Of a DNA stretch of 64,000 bases, positions 26,510-34,182 are shown piece after piece (position 1 is the first letter of the stretch; the number at the start of each line of letters is the position of its first letter). Position numbers and translations under genes: made by a program. Under the pieces are notes generated by a model that did no database searches, was not told where the DNA came from, and worked only from the letters and a program-made list of their open reading frames with translations. Origin of the DNA: JBMNCQ01 sp049366715 (GTDB lineage: Bacteria > Bacillota > Peptococcia > Peptococcales > BICA1-8); the NCBI GenBank assembly GCA_049366715.1, contig JBMNCQ010000035.1:75528-139527 (forward strand), in the 5' to 3' direction.

Positions 26510-26644
26510 AGTGCTCAAGAAGAAGGCCGACCGGATTTAAGAGTAGAATGCTGTGTGGAAATTTTCCCATCCTTTCAGGCTATCTACTATTTTAGTTTTC
26601 TAGTATTATATTGAATAGATTATTCTGGTGAAAGGATGATTAAA

Positions 26645-27343
26645 ATGTCAAACATTTTATCAGAAAGTGTAGCAAATCAAATTAAAAGTAAAATAATTTC
26701 CGGGCATTATGCTATTGGGGAAAGAATTCCCAATGAGAACCAAATTGCTGAAATCCTTAAAGTAAGTAGAAATACTGTCCGTGAGGCCATTAAAATTTTA
26801 ATATCAAAAAATATTCTAGAAATAAAAAGAGGTAATGGCACTTACGTCTGTGAAAATCCAGGAGTTTCTAATGACCCATTTGGCGTTGAGTTTATGAATC
26901 AAGGCAATTTATTCGGGTATTTGATCGAAACCAGAAGGATAATCGAACCTGAGATAGCCGCTCTGGCTGCCCAAAGGGCCGGTGAGGAAGAAATCTCAGA
27001 ACTTTTAAACGTTGTAAATAAATTACATCAGGAAGTTGATAAATTCGAGACTTTAGGAGTTAACAATGCGACAATAGAAGCAGTTTTACATCTGGATATG
27101 GAGTTTCATCACACCATAGCAAAAATATGCCACAATCCGGTGCTAGAGAGGCTGGAGCCGGTTATTCATACCCATTTGTTTGAATTATATTACATGGAAA
27201 AAGTAAGGGATATTCAGAAGAATTTTGTCGGGAACCGTAAACATTTTGAGATTTATTCAGCGATCAAAGAAAGAGATTCGGAAAGGGTCAGAAAATTGTG
27301 CCTTGAGCATATTGACGGTGCGTCGAACCTGATATCAAAGTGA
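26645..27343 (+). CDS. GntR-family regulator with FCD ligand domain
   Basis: Transcription factor, 232 residues: N-terminal winged helix-turn-helix (IPNENQIAEILKVSRNTVREAIKIL, about 25-50) and a C-terminal all-helical FCD domain with DMEFHHTIAKICHNPVL and the metal-site histidines. FCD members usually sense sugar acids or other carboxylates and repress catabolic operons. ATG at 26645 is chosen for its eight-base distance from AAAGGA; the ATG at 26636 overlaps that site. Probably controls the TRAP/dehydratase operon just upstream. Confidence 0.9.
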   Translation: MSNILSESVANQIKSKIISGHYAIGERIPNENQIAEILKVSRNTVREAIKILISKNILEIKRGNGTYVCENPGVSNDPFGVEFMNQGNLFGYLIETRRIIEPEIAALAAQRAGEEEISELLNVVNKLHQEVDKFETLGVNNATIEAVLHLDMEFHHTIAKICHNPVLERLEPVIHTHLFELYYMEKVRDIQKNFVGNRKHFEIYSAIKERDSERVRKLCLEHIDGASNLISK

Positions 27344-27524
27344 ATTCTAATTATGAAAGCAATTTATTGTTCGGGAATTAGCGATTGCAAAAGATCCTGC
27401 ATTTTTTAGAGCTGCTGTTATGTGTGAAGTTCCTTTGCTGTAGCGTGGTATTGTTATAAAAACAGGTAAAAAGTCATACTTACTTTCTGAAAGTGTGACG
27501 ACAAATGAAATTGAGGTGAAACAT

Positions 27525-28565
27525 ATGACGAAAGATCAGCGGCAGGTTGTTGTAACAAGATGTCCCATCGGCGGGGCATCTGAAATAGCTTTACAAAAAG
27601 GCTGGCTGGAGGAGGCGATGAACCGGGCGGGGGCAGAACTAGTTGTACTGCAGACCTTGCCTCCGGAAGAACATATTCATCATTATGACCAGGATTATCC
27701 ATTGTGCTTTCGGGAGGGTGGCAACAATCCCCCTATCTGGGGTAAGTCAAAGGGCATCGAAACGAAACTTATCGGGCTAGTTGGCATTAACCAGTCCCAC
27801 GCGGTTTTAGTTAGACCTGATTCTGAAATTAGGAGTGCAGCAGATCTAAGGGGGAAAAAACTCTCAGTTCCCTGCTTTGCTGTCAATCGTATCGATTTCT
27901 GGCAGGCCATGGTCAGGAGAGGCTACAAGACTATTTTAGAATACTATGGGATTAAAGAAGATGAAGTTAAATTTGTCGAATTTACTGTTAAGGAGAAGAA
28001 GGATTTCCGAAAAGTTTCCGGTACCGACAATTCCCGCTGGGTTTATAATAAACCGCAAGGGACCGTTCCTGCTCATCAGGAAGAATTGGAGATGCTGGCT
28101 GCCGGGGATGTAGATGCAATATTTGCTCATGGAGCCATGGTGGCAGAAATTGCAGAGTTAGGCTTGGCAAAAGTGCTCCTTGATATTTCTAAAACAAATC
28201 TCTTAAAAGTCAACAATATTTATCCGATTACAATTACTGTAAAAAAGGAATTCGCTGTTGAAAACCCTGATCTGGTGATTGTTTATCTGCAGCAGCTTCT
28301 CCGTGCGGCGGAGTGGGCTAAAAATAATAAAGAGGAACTCTGTGCAATGATTGCACGGGGCCAGTATGATACCACTAAACAGCAAGTAATAAAAACCCGC
28401 GATCATGACTTTCATCTGCACATGGCCCCCGGATTTGATCCGGAATTGGTGGAGCTTTTGAAACTGGAAAAAGATTTTTTGCGTGACAACGGATTCATTC
28501 AAAAAGATTTCGCTGTCGATTCTTGGATGGATACCAGTTTCCTCACGGAAGCTCTGAAAAAATAA
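27525..28565 (+). CDS. DszB-like sulfinate desulfinase / NMT1-type binding protein without signal peptide
   Basis: NMT1/SsuA-fold protein of 346 residues with no export signal, so probably cytoplasmic. It lines up with the sulfinate desulfinase DszB of Rhodococcus: Cys13 in RCPIGG matches the NCPV cysteine (Cys27), a His cluster (50, 52, 53) before YDQ matches His60, and REGGNNPP (Arg63, Gly65, Gly66) matches RFGGEIPP (Arg70). The C-terminal FLRDNGFIQKDFAVDSW also corresponds. An enzyme releasing sulfite from an organic sulfinate is therefore plausible, but many relatives are binding proteins. ATG at 27525 follows GAGGTG; the upstream GTG at 27495 is less likely. Confidence 0.65.
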   Translation: MTKDQRQVVVTRCPIGGASEIALQKGWLEEAMNRAGAELVVLQTLPPEEHIHHYDQDYPLCFREGGNNPPIWGKSKGIETKLIGLVGINQSHAVLVRPDSEIRSAADLRGKKLSVPCFAVNRIDFWQAMVRRGYKTILEYYGIKEDEVKFVEFTVKEKKDFRKVSGTDNSRWVYNKPQGTVPAHQEELEMLAAGDVDAIFAHGAMVAEIAELGLAKVLLDISKTNLLKVNNIYPITITVKKEFAVENPDLVIVYLQQLLRAAEWAKNNKEELCAMIARGQYDTTKQQVIKTRDHDFHLHMAPGFDPELVELLKLEKDFLRDNGFIQKDFAVDSWMDTSFLTEALKK

Positions 28566-28590
28566 GACAAGGGACGTTTCTTTTATCTTA

Positions 28591-28700
28591 CTCCGGCATC
28601 ATAAGACGTGCCCTTTCTGCCCCTCCGGGGCAGCAGTTTGGAAAATGCCTCTGCCGGCTGTTAATTGCCGGACTACGGACTGCGTATTTGCCGAGACCGG
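28591..28700 (+). ncRNA. Candidate structured RNA upstream of tatC
   Basis: CTCCGG (about 28591) can pair with CCGGAG (about 28695), enclosing hairpin CTGCCCC/GGGGCAG (28617-28633, loop TCC) and hairpin CCGGC/GCCGG (near 28662-28680). The segment is GC-rich compared with its AT-rich surroundings. It matches no riboswitch class that I can name with confidence. The gap 28566-28872 has no convincing gene. Confidence 0.3.
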
Positions 28701-28872
28701 AGGGAACGGGGGCTAATTTTCAAGCCTTTTCCGGAGATTTTGACAAGACGGTAAAACGTCCTTTTGTCTTCCTCAGGCTCCAATTTATTATGAATTTATT
28801 TTAATTAGGTATATTATTTTGATATAATTAATTGGAATCTATGATTCTAAAATTTAAGCAGGGCGTGAGAAG

Positions 28873-29619
28873 ATGAAGGAGAAGACCGCACCTATAATGG
28901 AGCATCTGGAGGAATTGAGGAAGGTACTAATAAAATCTTTTATAGCTCTCATCGTAGGAACGATAATCAGCTATGGGTTTTTATTAGATAAAATCATGGC
29001 TATTGTAGTCGGACCGTTGGAAAGCCTTGGTCAGGAGTTAGTGTTTTTAGGAGTTACCGAAGGCTTTTTTACCCAGTTGAAAGTAGCTTTTTTTGCCGGT
29101 GTAATACTGGCAAGCCCGGTGATTATCTGGCAAATACTAAGCTTTATCTTACCTGCTTTGTACAGTTATGAGAAAAAGCTGTTTTTTCCTCTGTTTTTTT
29201 CCGGCATCCTGCTTTTTGTCGGCGGCATAGTTTTTGGATATATGTTTGTGTTAGATCTGGGTCTTAAAATACTGCTTATTAATTTTAGCGGCGGACTTAC
29301 TCCTATGATCTCGGTGAGTAAGTATGTTTCTTTTGTAATATCTTTTCTCCTGCCCTTTGGAATTGTATTTGAAATACCCATTATAACTTATACGTTAACA
29401 AAATTGGGTATTGTAACACCTAACTATTTGCGTAAAAATCGTAGATATGTCATTTTTATCATGTTTATTCTTGCTGCTGTTCTTTCGCCGGGCCCGGATA
29501 TAGTTGCCCAACTTTTTCTGGCGCTGCCGATGATTATTTTGTATGAGTTAAGCATTATTATTTCCGTTCTTATCTATCGGAAAAAGCAAAAACGTCAGGA
29601 AAAAACAGATGATGAGTAA
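28873..29619 (+). CDS. tatC: Sec-independent protein translocase TatC
   Basis: Receptor subunit of the twin-arginine export system. The 248-residue protein has six membrane helices, the N-terminal MEHLEELRK motif (which binds the twin-arginine signal) and the FGIVFEIPI segment in helix 4. The ribosome site is weak (GGGCGTGAGAAG). No full-length TatA is adjacent; a 37-residue TatA-like frame lies 7 kb upstream on the opposite strand. A perfect terminator overlaps the stop. Confidence 0.95.
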   Translation: MKEKTAPIMEHLEELRKVLIKSFIALIVGTIISYGFLLDKIMAIVVGPLESLGQELVFLGVTEGFFTQLKVAFFAGVILASPVIIWQILSFILPALYSYEKKLFFPLFFSGILLFVGGIVFGYMFVLDLGLKILLINFSGGLTPMISVSKYVSFVISFLLPFGIVFEIPIITYTLTKLGIVTPNYLRKNRRYVIFIMFILAAVLSPGPDIVAQLFLALPMIILYELSIIISVLIYRKKQKRQEKTDDE

Positions 29620-29651
29620 TTAAACACCTCCCCGGGGAGGTGTTTAATTTT
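29619..29651 (+). terminator. Terminator after tatC
   Basis: Perfect palindrome AATTAAACACCTCC-CCGG-GGAGGTGTTTAATT followed by TT, immediately after the stop codon. Confidence 0.9.
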
Positions 29652-29798
29652 AGTAAAATTTTAATGTTTAACCTGTGTTCTGTGATAATTTTTAACGGTT
29701 TTTAATAATATTAAAGAAAATCAAAAATAAATCATGGGAGGGTCAAGTGGGGAAAATGTGCCGGACAATTGGCCGGAGGATCCCAAGGCCTTAAGTGA

Positions 29799-29939
29799 GA
29801 TATCATAAATGGTCTTAAACTAGGTGCGGATGATTATGCGGTAGCTTTCCTGAACAATAAAACGGATAGTTTTTGGAAAGAAAATTTAATATTGTTTATT
29901 GTACCGCAGAGGAGTTTAAATAAATTGACAGGAGGGTAA
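29799..29939 (+). pseudogene. Response-regulator receiver-like remnant
   Basis: An open stretch of 46 codons directly after a TGA encodes DIINGLKLGADDYAVAFLNN, close to the GLELGADDYxxKPF segment of OmpR-type receiver domains; the Lys-Pro is not kept. No start codon or receiver N-terminus is visible upstream. The gap 29652-30018 otherwise shows only the ribosome site of the next gene. May be a gene fragment, or chance. Confidence 0.25.
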
Positions 29940-30018
29940 ATATTTTTTAAAACGTTGGATTTGAAGGTGGAAAGAACTACTTTTATATTATAATTTAAGT
30001 AAAAGGAGGAATATAGCA

Positions 30019-31083
30019 ATGACTGAGACCAAAATAGGAGTATTTAATGTTCTGGGAAAAGAAGCGGTTTCTTTAAAGGATGGGGAATATCTCGGCAAAA
30101 TCCAAGGGGTTATGGTCAATAGAGAAGAGCAAAGGGTTACCGGTATCTATATTAAACAAAAAGGAATTTTAAGCGGCAAAACTTTCATCTCCTTCTCCGG
30201 AGTCGGCTATTTTGGTGAACATACGGTAACGATTAAAGAAGATTACCAAGGAGAAAATCCGGGCAAAGAGGTAGAAGAGAAAGATATTCTTGAAATGCCG
30301 GTTATTACAATTACAGGTACTCTGCTGGGGAATGTGGATAGTTTTACCTTTGATTCTGCCTCAGGTATAATTACCGAATATATATTAACAGAAGGCATTC
30401 TGCAGGATACCTTCAGGGGCAAAGGCTTATTAAAAGGAGATCAGGTATCAAGAATAGGTAAGGATGTGATTATAGCTGCCGCCGAAGTGGATGAAAGCCA
30501 GCTAGAGGAAGTGGAAGGGGAGTATATTGAGATTAAAGATACTTATCCGGCGGGGGCGGAAGATGTCCGGGAAACAGGAGAAGATGCCAAAGAGCTGATG
30601 AAGAACACCAGAGATAATCTGGAGCGCGGTCTGGAAACTGCCAAAAATACTGCCGAAAAGACCTGGCAGCAAGTTGGGCAAAAAACAAAGAAAATGACAG
30701 AGGACTGGGCAGGTGTGATTAAGGGTCAGGCGGGAAAATTAAGCGGGGAGGCCAAAGAATTCTTAACAGAAGCCCATTCGGCAACCAATAAACAGTTGGA
30801 AAAACTAAACCAGGTTAAGGATAAATGGCAGACAAAGTTAACGATGATTCAGAACAAAAAACAGGATGAACTCAGTGACCAGTTACTAGAAGAAATAAAA
30901 AATAAAACGGTTAGTGAAGTTCTTTATGATGAAGAGAATAAGCCGATCATTCAACCGGGTGAAGTTATTACGGAGCAAGTACTGCAGAAGGCTGCCGCTA
31001 AAGGTAAACTACATGAATTATTCTTGTTAGCCGCTGCCAAGGATGTAGAGGACCAAATAGAAAAGGTAGAAAAAGAACAATAA
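30019..31083 (+). CDS. PRC-barrel protein with long C-terminal coiled coil
   Basis: The 354-residue protein has two PRC-barrel domains, about residues 8-80 (NVLGKEAVSLKDGEYLGKIQGVMVN) and 92-165, followed by a highly charged helical region (about 180-352) rich in Ala, Lys, Glu and Gln with apolipoprotein-like repeats (NLERGLETAKNTAEKTWQQ). No signal or membrane helix. PRC barrels occur in ribosome maturation, photosynthetic and stress proteins; here the function is unknown. AAGGAGG precedes the ATG and a terminator follows, so it is probably monocistronic. Confidence 0.75.
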   Translation: MTETKIGVFNVLGKEAVSLKDGEYLGKIQGVMVNREEQRVTGIYIKQKGILSGKTFISFSGVGYFGEHTVTIKEDYQGENPGKEVEEKDILEMPVITITGTLLGNVDSFTFDSASGIITEYILTEGILQDTFRGKGLLKGDQVSRIGKDVIIAAAEVDESQLEEVEGEYIEIKDTYPAGAEDVRETGEDAKELMKNTRDNLERGLETAKNTAEKTWQQVGQKTKKMTEDWAGVIKGQAGKLSGEAKEFLTEAHSATNKQLEKLNQVKDKWQTKLTMIQNKKQDELSDQLLEEIKNKTVSEVLYDEENKPIIQPGEVITEQVLQKAAAKGKLHELFLLAAAKDVEDQIEKVEKEQ

Positions 31084-31160
31084 GGAGAGCGGCGGGAAAG
31101 AACTGAATAGTAATGTTCAGGGCTATTGGTAAGATAGGTGAATTTATAAATGAACATATA

Positions 31161-31182
31161 AAACGGGCTTAAGCCCGTTTTT
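31161..31182 (+). terminator. Terminator after the PRC-barrel gene
   Basis: AAACGGGCTT/AAGCCCGTTT followed by TTT. The gap from here to 31403 contains a GC-rich stretch (about 31236-31275) but no recognisable gene. Confidence 0.88.
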
Positions 31183-31403
31183 TGTTAAGAGCTGATAATA
31201 TAGCAAGTGTAAAGTTTTATCTGTAAAGTGGCGTTTCCCGGGCCCCGGCCGGGTAGGTATCCGGGCAGTTTACTTACCGGCGCCTGCTCACAATTCAATT
31301 CCGGGTATAGCTAGAATGGATGTTTTTTCAAGGGAGCATTAAGCAGGAATAAAGAGACTCCCCAAAGAAATATGAATTAAAATCTTTGCCATGGAGAATT
31401 AAA

Positions 31404-32054
31404 ATGATAAATGTTAAGCAGCAAAAAAAGAAAAGAGACCAAAGGCCTCTTGTGGGGATTGTTTTAGCTTTTACGATAGTTTTATTTGTTTATTTTTTTA
31501 ATATTAACGGAAAGCTGGCTATTTACTGGACTTTGGGAATAGCATTCGGGTTTGTCCTTGAGAAAAGCAGATTTTGTTTTGTGGCCGCTTTAAGGGACCC
31601 GGTAATCGCCGGCAGTACTTCTCTTTTAAGAGCTCTTATTTTATCTTTAGCCATTATGACAATTTTTTTCCCCTTTATTCAATATAGTAAAATAGCCGGT
31701 GGTGCCTTAGCTATTCCCGGTCAGGTTGATCCTATTGGTTTCCACAAAGCAGCGGGCGGTTTCATTTTTGGTGTTGGGATGGTAATTGCAGGAGGGTGCG
31801 CTTCAGGTACTTTGATGAGAATTGGCGAAGGATTTCTTCTCCAAGGTCTGGTATTAGGAGGTTTTCTGATTGGTTCATTAGGAGGAGCCTGGAGTTTTCC
31901 CTGGTGGGAAAAGAATTTTATTGCCGGTTCGGTTACCGTACATTTACCCCAATTGTTCGGCTGGGGAGGGGCAGTCTTTTTGCAATTAGTGATTCTGAGC
32001 GTTTTATACCACTACGTTAAAAAATATGATGATGAAAATAATATCTTAATATAG
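31404..32054 (+). CDS. YeeE/YedE family sulfur-compound transporter, first unit
   Basis: Integral membrane protein of 216 residues. It contains the EKSRFCFVAALRDP segment and GGCASGTLMRIGEG, the two conserved-Cys motifs of YeeE/YedE. Family members such as TsuA import thiosulfate through a relay of Cys residues; YedE is linked to selenium. ATG at 31404 is preceded by GGAG at seven bases; an upstream TTG is less likely. It forms an operon with a TusA-like gene and a second YeeE-like gene. Substrate inferred only. Confidence 0.85.
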   Translation: MINVKQQKKKRDQRPLVGIVLAFTIVLFVYFFNINGKLAIYWTLGIAFGFVLEKSRFCFVAALRDPVIAGSTSLLRALILSLAIMTIFFPFIQYSKIAGGALAIPGQVDPIGFHKAAGGFIFGVGMVIAGGCASGTLMRIGEGFLLQGLVLGGFLIGSLGGAWSFPWWEKNFIAGSVTVHLPQLFGWGGAVFLQLVILSVLYHYVKKYDDENNILI

Positions 32055-32066
32055 TGAGGTCAGATT

Positions 32067-32291
32067 ATGGCTGAATACAGGTTGGATTGTTTATATGAAG
32101 CGTGTCCTATTCCCTTACTTAAAACCATGAAGAAGCTTAAGGGGCTGCTGAGCGGTGATACCCTTATTGTAGAAACCGACCATACTTGTGCAATTAAGAA
32201 CATTAAAGAGTGGGTGATAAAACAAGATTTCCCTTGTGAGATAATCGAAATAGCCAATGGCGAATGGGAAATATATATTACAAAAAAATAG
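32067..32291 (+). CDS. TusA/SirA-like sulfur carrier protein
   Basis: A 74-residue protein with the CPIPLLKTMKKLK signature, where Cys13 is the sulfur-carrying residue of TusA/YeeD/YedF proteins; Cys8 precedes it. The rest fits the two-layer fold (GDTLIVETDH...IKEWV). Sitting between two YeeE-type membrane genes, it is probably the cytoplasmic acceptor of imported sulfur, like TsuB. GAGGT precedes the ATG. It ends just before the ribosome site of the next gene. Confidence 0.9.
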   Translation: MAEYRLDCLYEACPIPLLKTMKKLKGLLSGDTLIVETDHTCAIKNIKEWVIKQDFPCEIIEIANGEWEIYITKK

Positions 32292-32302
32292 TAGGAGTGC
32301 AT

Positions 32303-32824
32303 ATGGTGAAAATCAAAGAAATAATTTACGGGACATGGAGCTACCGTACGGGCGGGATCATGCTGGCTGTTTTAAACATCCTGATGTTTGCCGTAGTTGA
32401 CAGGCCGTGGAAAATTACTACGGGGTTTACATACTGGGCAGCCTGGTTATGGCGGTTTTTGGGCGGTACACCGGAAAAATGGGAGTATTTTAGCGAAAAT
32501 CCCAAACATCTGACAAATCTTCAAGAAACTGTCTTTACCAATGAATTATCGGTGCTGGATTTGGGATTGATCGTTGGAGCGCTGCTGTCCATTCTGCTTG
32601 TTTCCCAATTCAAGATCCGAAAAATCAAGTCTGCCAAGCAGGCTTTCGCGGCTATCAGCGGCGGGGTGTTAATGGGATACGGTGCCAGAGTTGCAATGGG
32701 CTGCAATATAGGCGCTTTTTTTAGCTCAATTCCATCCCTCTCTCTAAGCGGATGGCTATTTGGTATTTTTGTGTTCCTGGGAGCCTGGGTCGGGAGTAAG
32801 ATATTAATCAAATACTTGCTATAG
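32303..32824 (+). CDS. YeeE/YedE family sulfur-compound transporter, second unit
   Basis: Integral membrane protein of 173 residues with the GARVAMGCNIGAFFSSI motif, the conserved GxxxxxGCNIG Cys segment of YeeE/YedE. The N-terminal half shows AAWLWRFLGGTPEKWEYF, as in YedE proteins. ATG at 32303 follows AGGAG by seven bases; the longer frame from 32264 would overlap the TusA gene. With the first unit, it probably forms one split transporter or a heteromer. Confidence 0.83.
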   Translation: MVKIKEIIYGTWSYRTGGIMLAVLNILMFAVVDRPWKITTGFTYWAAWLWRFLGGTPEKWEYFSENPKHLTNLQETVFTNELSVLDLGLIVGALLSILLVSQFKIRKIKSAKQAFAAISGGVLMGYGARVAMGCNIGAFFSSIPSLSLSGWLFGIFVFLGAWVGSKILIKYLL

Positions 32825-32889
32825 CTTTGCGGAGCAGAGCTAACTTTCTCATCTTCCATTCTCAATTAAAAAGTGAGCGTAGTTCAGTT

Positions 32890-33783
32890 TTAGCAGAAAC
32901 CCCGTTTGGCTGACATGATAAAATCATAAAAATCTTCCTCTGCTCCCACTAAACTGATATTTTTGTTATAAACCAGGGAATATTCAGCCTGAAAAGATAA
33001 ACCTGCTAGTTTCACTTCTTTCAGGGCACCGGTGGCCAGTTCTTTTTTTATTGCTAAATCGGAAAATATTGAAATGCCTTTCCCGGCGATTACGGCAGAT
33101 TTAATTGCTTCGGCAGAGCAAAGTTCCATAACGACGTTAACGTCTTCAGGTTTAATATTATGATCTTCTAAAGCCGAAGCAAAGACTTCCCGTGTGCCGG
33201 ACCCATTTTCTCTAATAATGAAAGGCAGCTTAAGGAAATCTTCAACGCTTAGGTGGTTAAAGGTATATCTGGCCGGGGAAACGGCTATTTTTAAAGTATC
33301 GGTTGTTATTTTTACTTTACTAATGTTTTTATGAGAAAAGTTTCCTTCAATTAGACCTATCCTGGCAGAACCATTGAGAACATGATTAATTACTTCACAG
33401 GAATTGGTAATATCCAGCAAGACGTTAACATTGGGAAATCTTTCTTTGAAAATATAGAGACTGCAAGGAAGAGCATAGGAACCTACAGTTGTGCAGGAAC
33501 TCACGATTAATTCTGTTTTTTGTTTTTTATATGAATCTAGCTGCCGCTCAATGTTCTCTTGAATTGACAGAATAGAGATTGCGTAATCATAAACGATCTG
33601 GCCCGCTTCTGTAAGCTCTACCCCTTTATTACTCCTATCCAGAAGCTTGCTGTTTAATTCCCTTTCTAAAGCTTGAATTTGAATGCTGACGCCTGGTTGA
33701 GACATATTTAATATTTTAGCCGCTTTAGAAATGCTGTTGGATTTTACAGCTAGGTAAAAAGTTTTTAAATATTCCAAATTCAT
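32890..33783 (-). CDS. LysR-family transcriptional regulator
   Basis: The 297-residue protein has an N-terminal helix-turn-helix (SISKAAKILNMSQPGVSIQIQALERELNSKLLDRS, about 15-50) and a LysR effector domain. It is closest in feel to the CysL/YeiE sulfur group (SCTTVGSYALPCSLYIFKERFPNV). ATG at 33783 is used, nine bases after GGGGGG; a TTG at 33792 is possible. It is convergent with the YeeE-TusA-YeeE operon, so regulation of that operon is a reasonable guess. The gap 33784-34133 has no supported gene. Confidence 0.85.
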   Translation of the reverse strand: MNLEYLKTFYLAVKSNSISKAAKILNMSQPGVSIQIQALERELNSKLLDRSNKGVELTEAGQIVYDYAISILSIQENIERQLDSYKKQKTELIVSSCTTVGSYALPCSLYIFKERFPNVNVLLDITNSCEVINHVLNGSARIGLIEGNFSHKNISKVKITTDTLKIAVSPARYTFNHLSVEDFLKLPFIIRENGSGTREVFASALEDHNIKPEDVNVVMELCSAEAIKSAVIAGKGISIFSDLAIKKELATGALKEVKLAGLSFQAEYSLVYNKNISLVGAEEDFYDFIMSAKRGFC

Positions 33784-34132
33784 ATTAATCAACCCCCCAA
33801 ATTAACTTTTTGCACTTAGATGTTGGCTGCCGTCTGTAAAAATACCTTTAAAAAAAACCTTTTCCAGGTACTGTACGGGTTTGAAAACGATATATCATAT
33901 ATTTTGACAAATACCTCTAATCTTTTATTCTATAAAAGAAAGAAATTACCTTCACAAATCAACGGGATGTTTGTAAAAAATCCGGATATCTTGGCAGGTA
34001 ATATCAGGGTAAGCAGATGATTTATGGATAAAACGAAAGGTTGCCGGGAGCAGTTCTGAGAGGAGTTTAGTTGAAAACCGGAGAAACGGCCGGGTACGGA
34101 GAAGTTCTTTATAAGGGAAAGAGAATAATTAA

Positions 34133-34156
34133 ACCGGAGTGAGAACACACTCCGGT
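34133..34156 (-). terminator. Terminator after pyruvate carboxylase
   Basis: ACCGGAGTG/CACTCCGGT stem (34133-34141 with 34148-34156); read on the minus strand it is followed by a T-rich tail. Confidence 0.7.
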
Positions 34157-34182
34157 CTGAAAGGTCTGAATCAACAGGATAT

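Noticed and set aside
27344..27524. Short open stretch between the GntR gene and the DszB-like gene
   Set aside because: An in-frame stretch of under 30 codons after a stop, with no start or ribosome site and no recognised similarity.
28523..28804. 93-codon open frame after the DszB-like gene
   Set aside because: It starts inside the preceding gene in another frame, has a composition unlike a protein, and covers the GC-rich hairpin region; better read as non-coding.
33820..34020. 66-codon frame in the gap between lysR and pyc
   Set aside because: No ribosome site and no recognisable protein features; the gap is AT-rich and probably regulatory.
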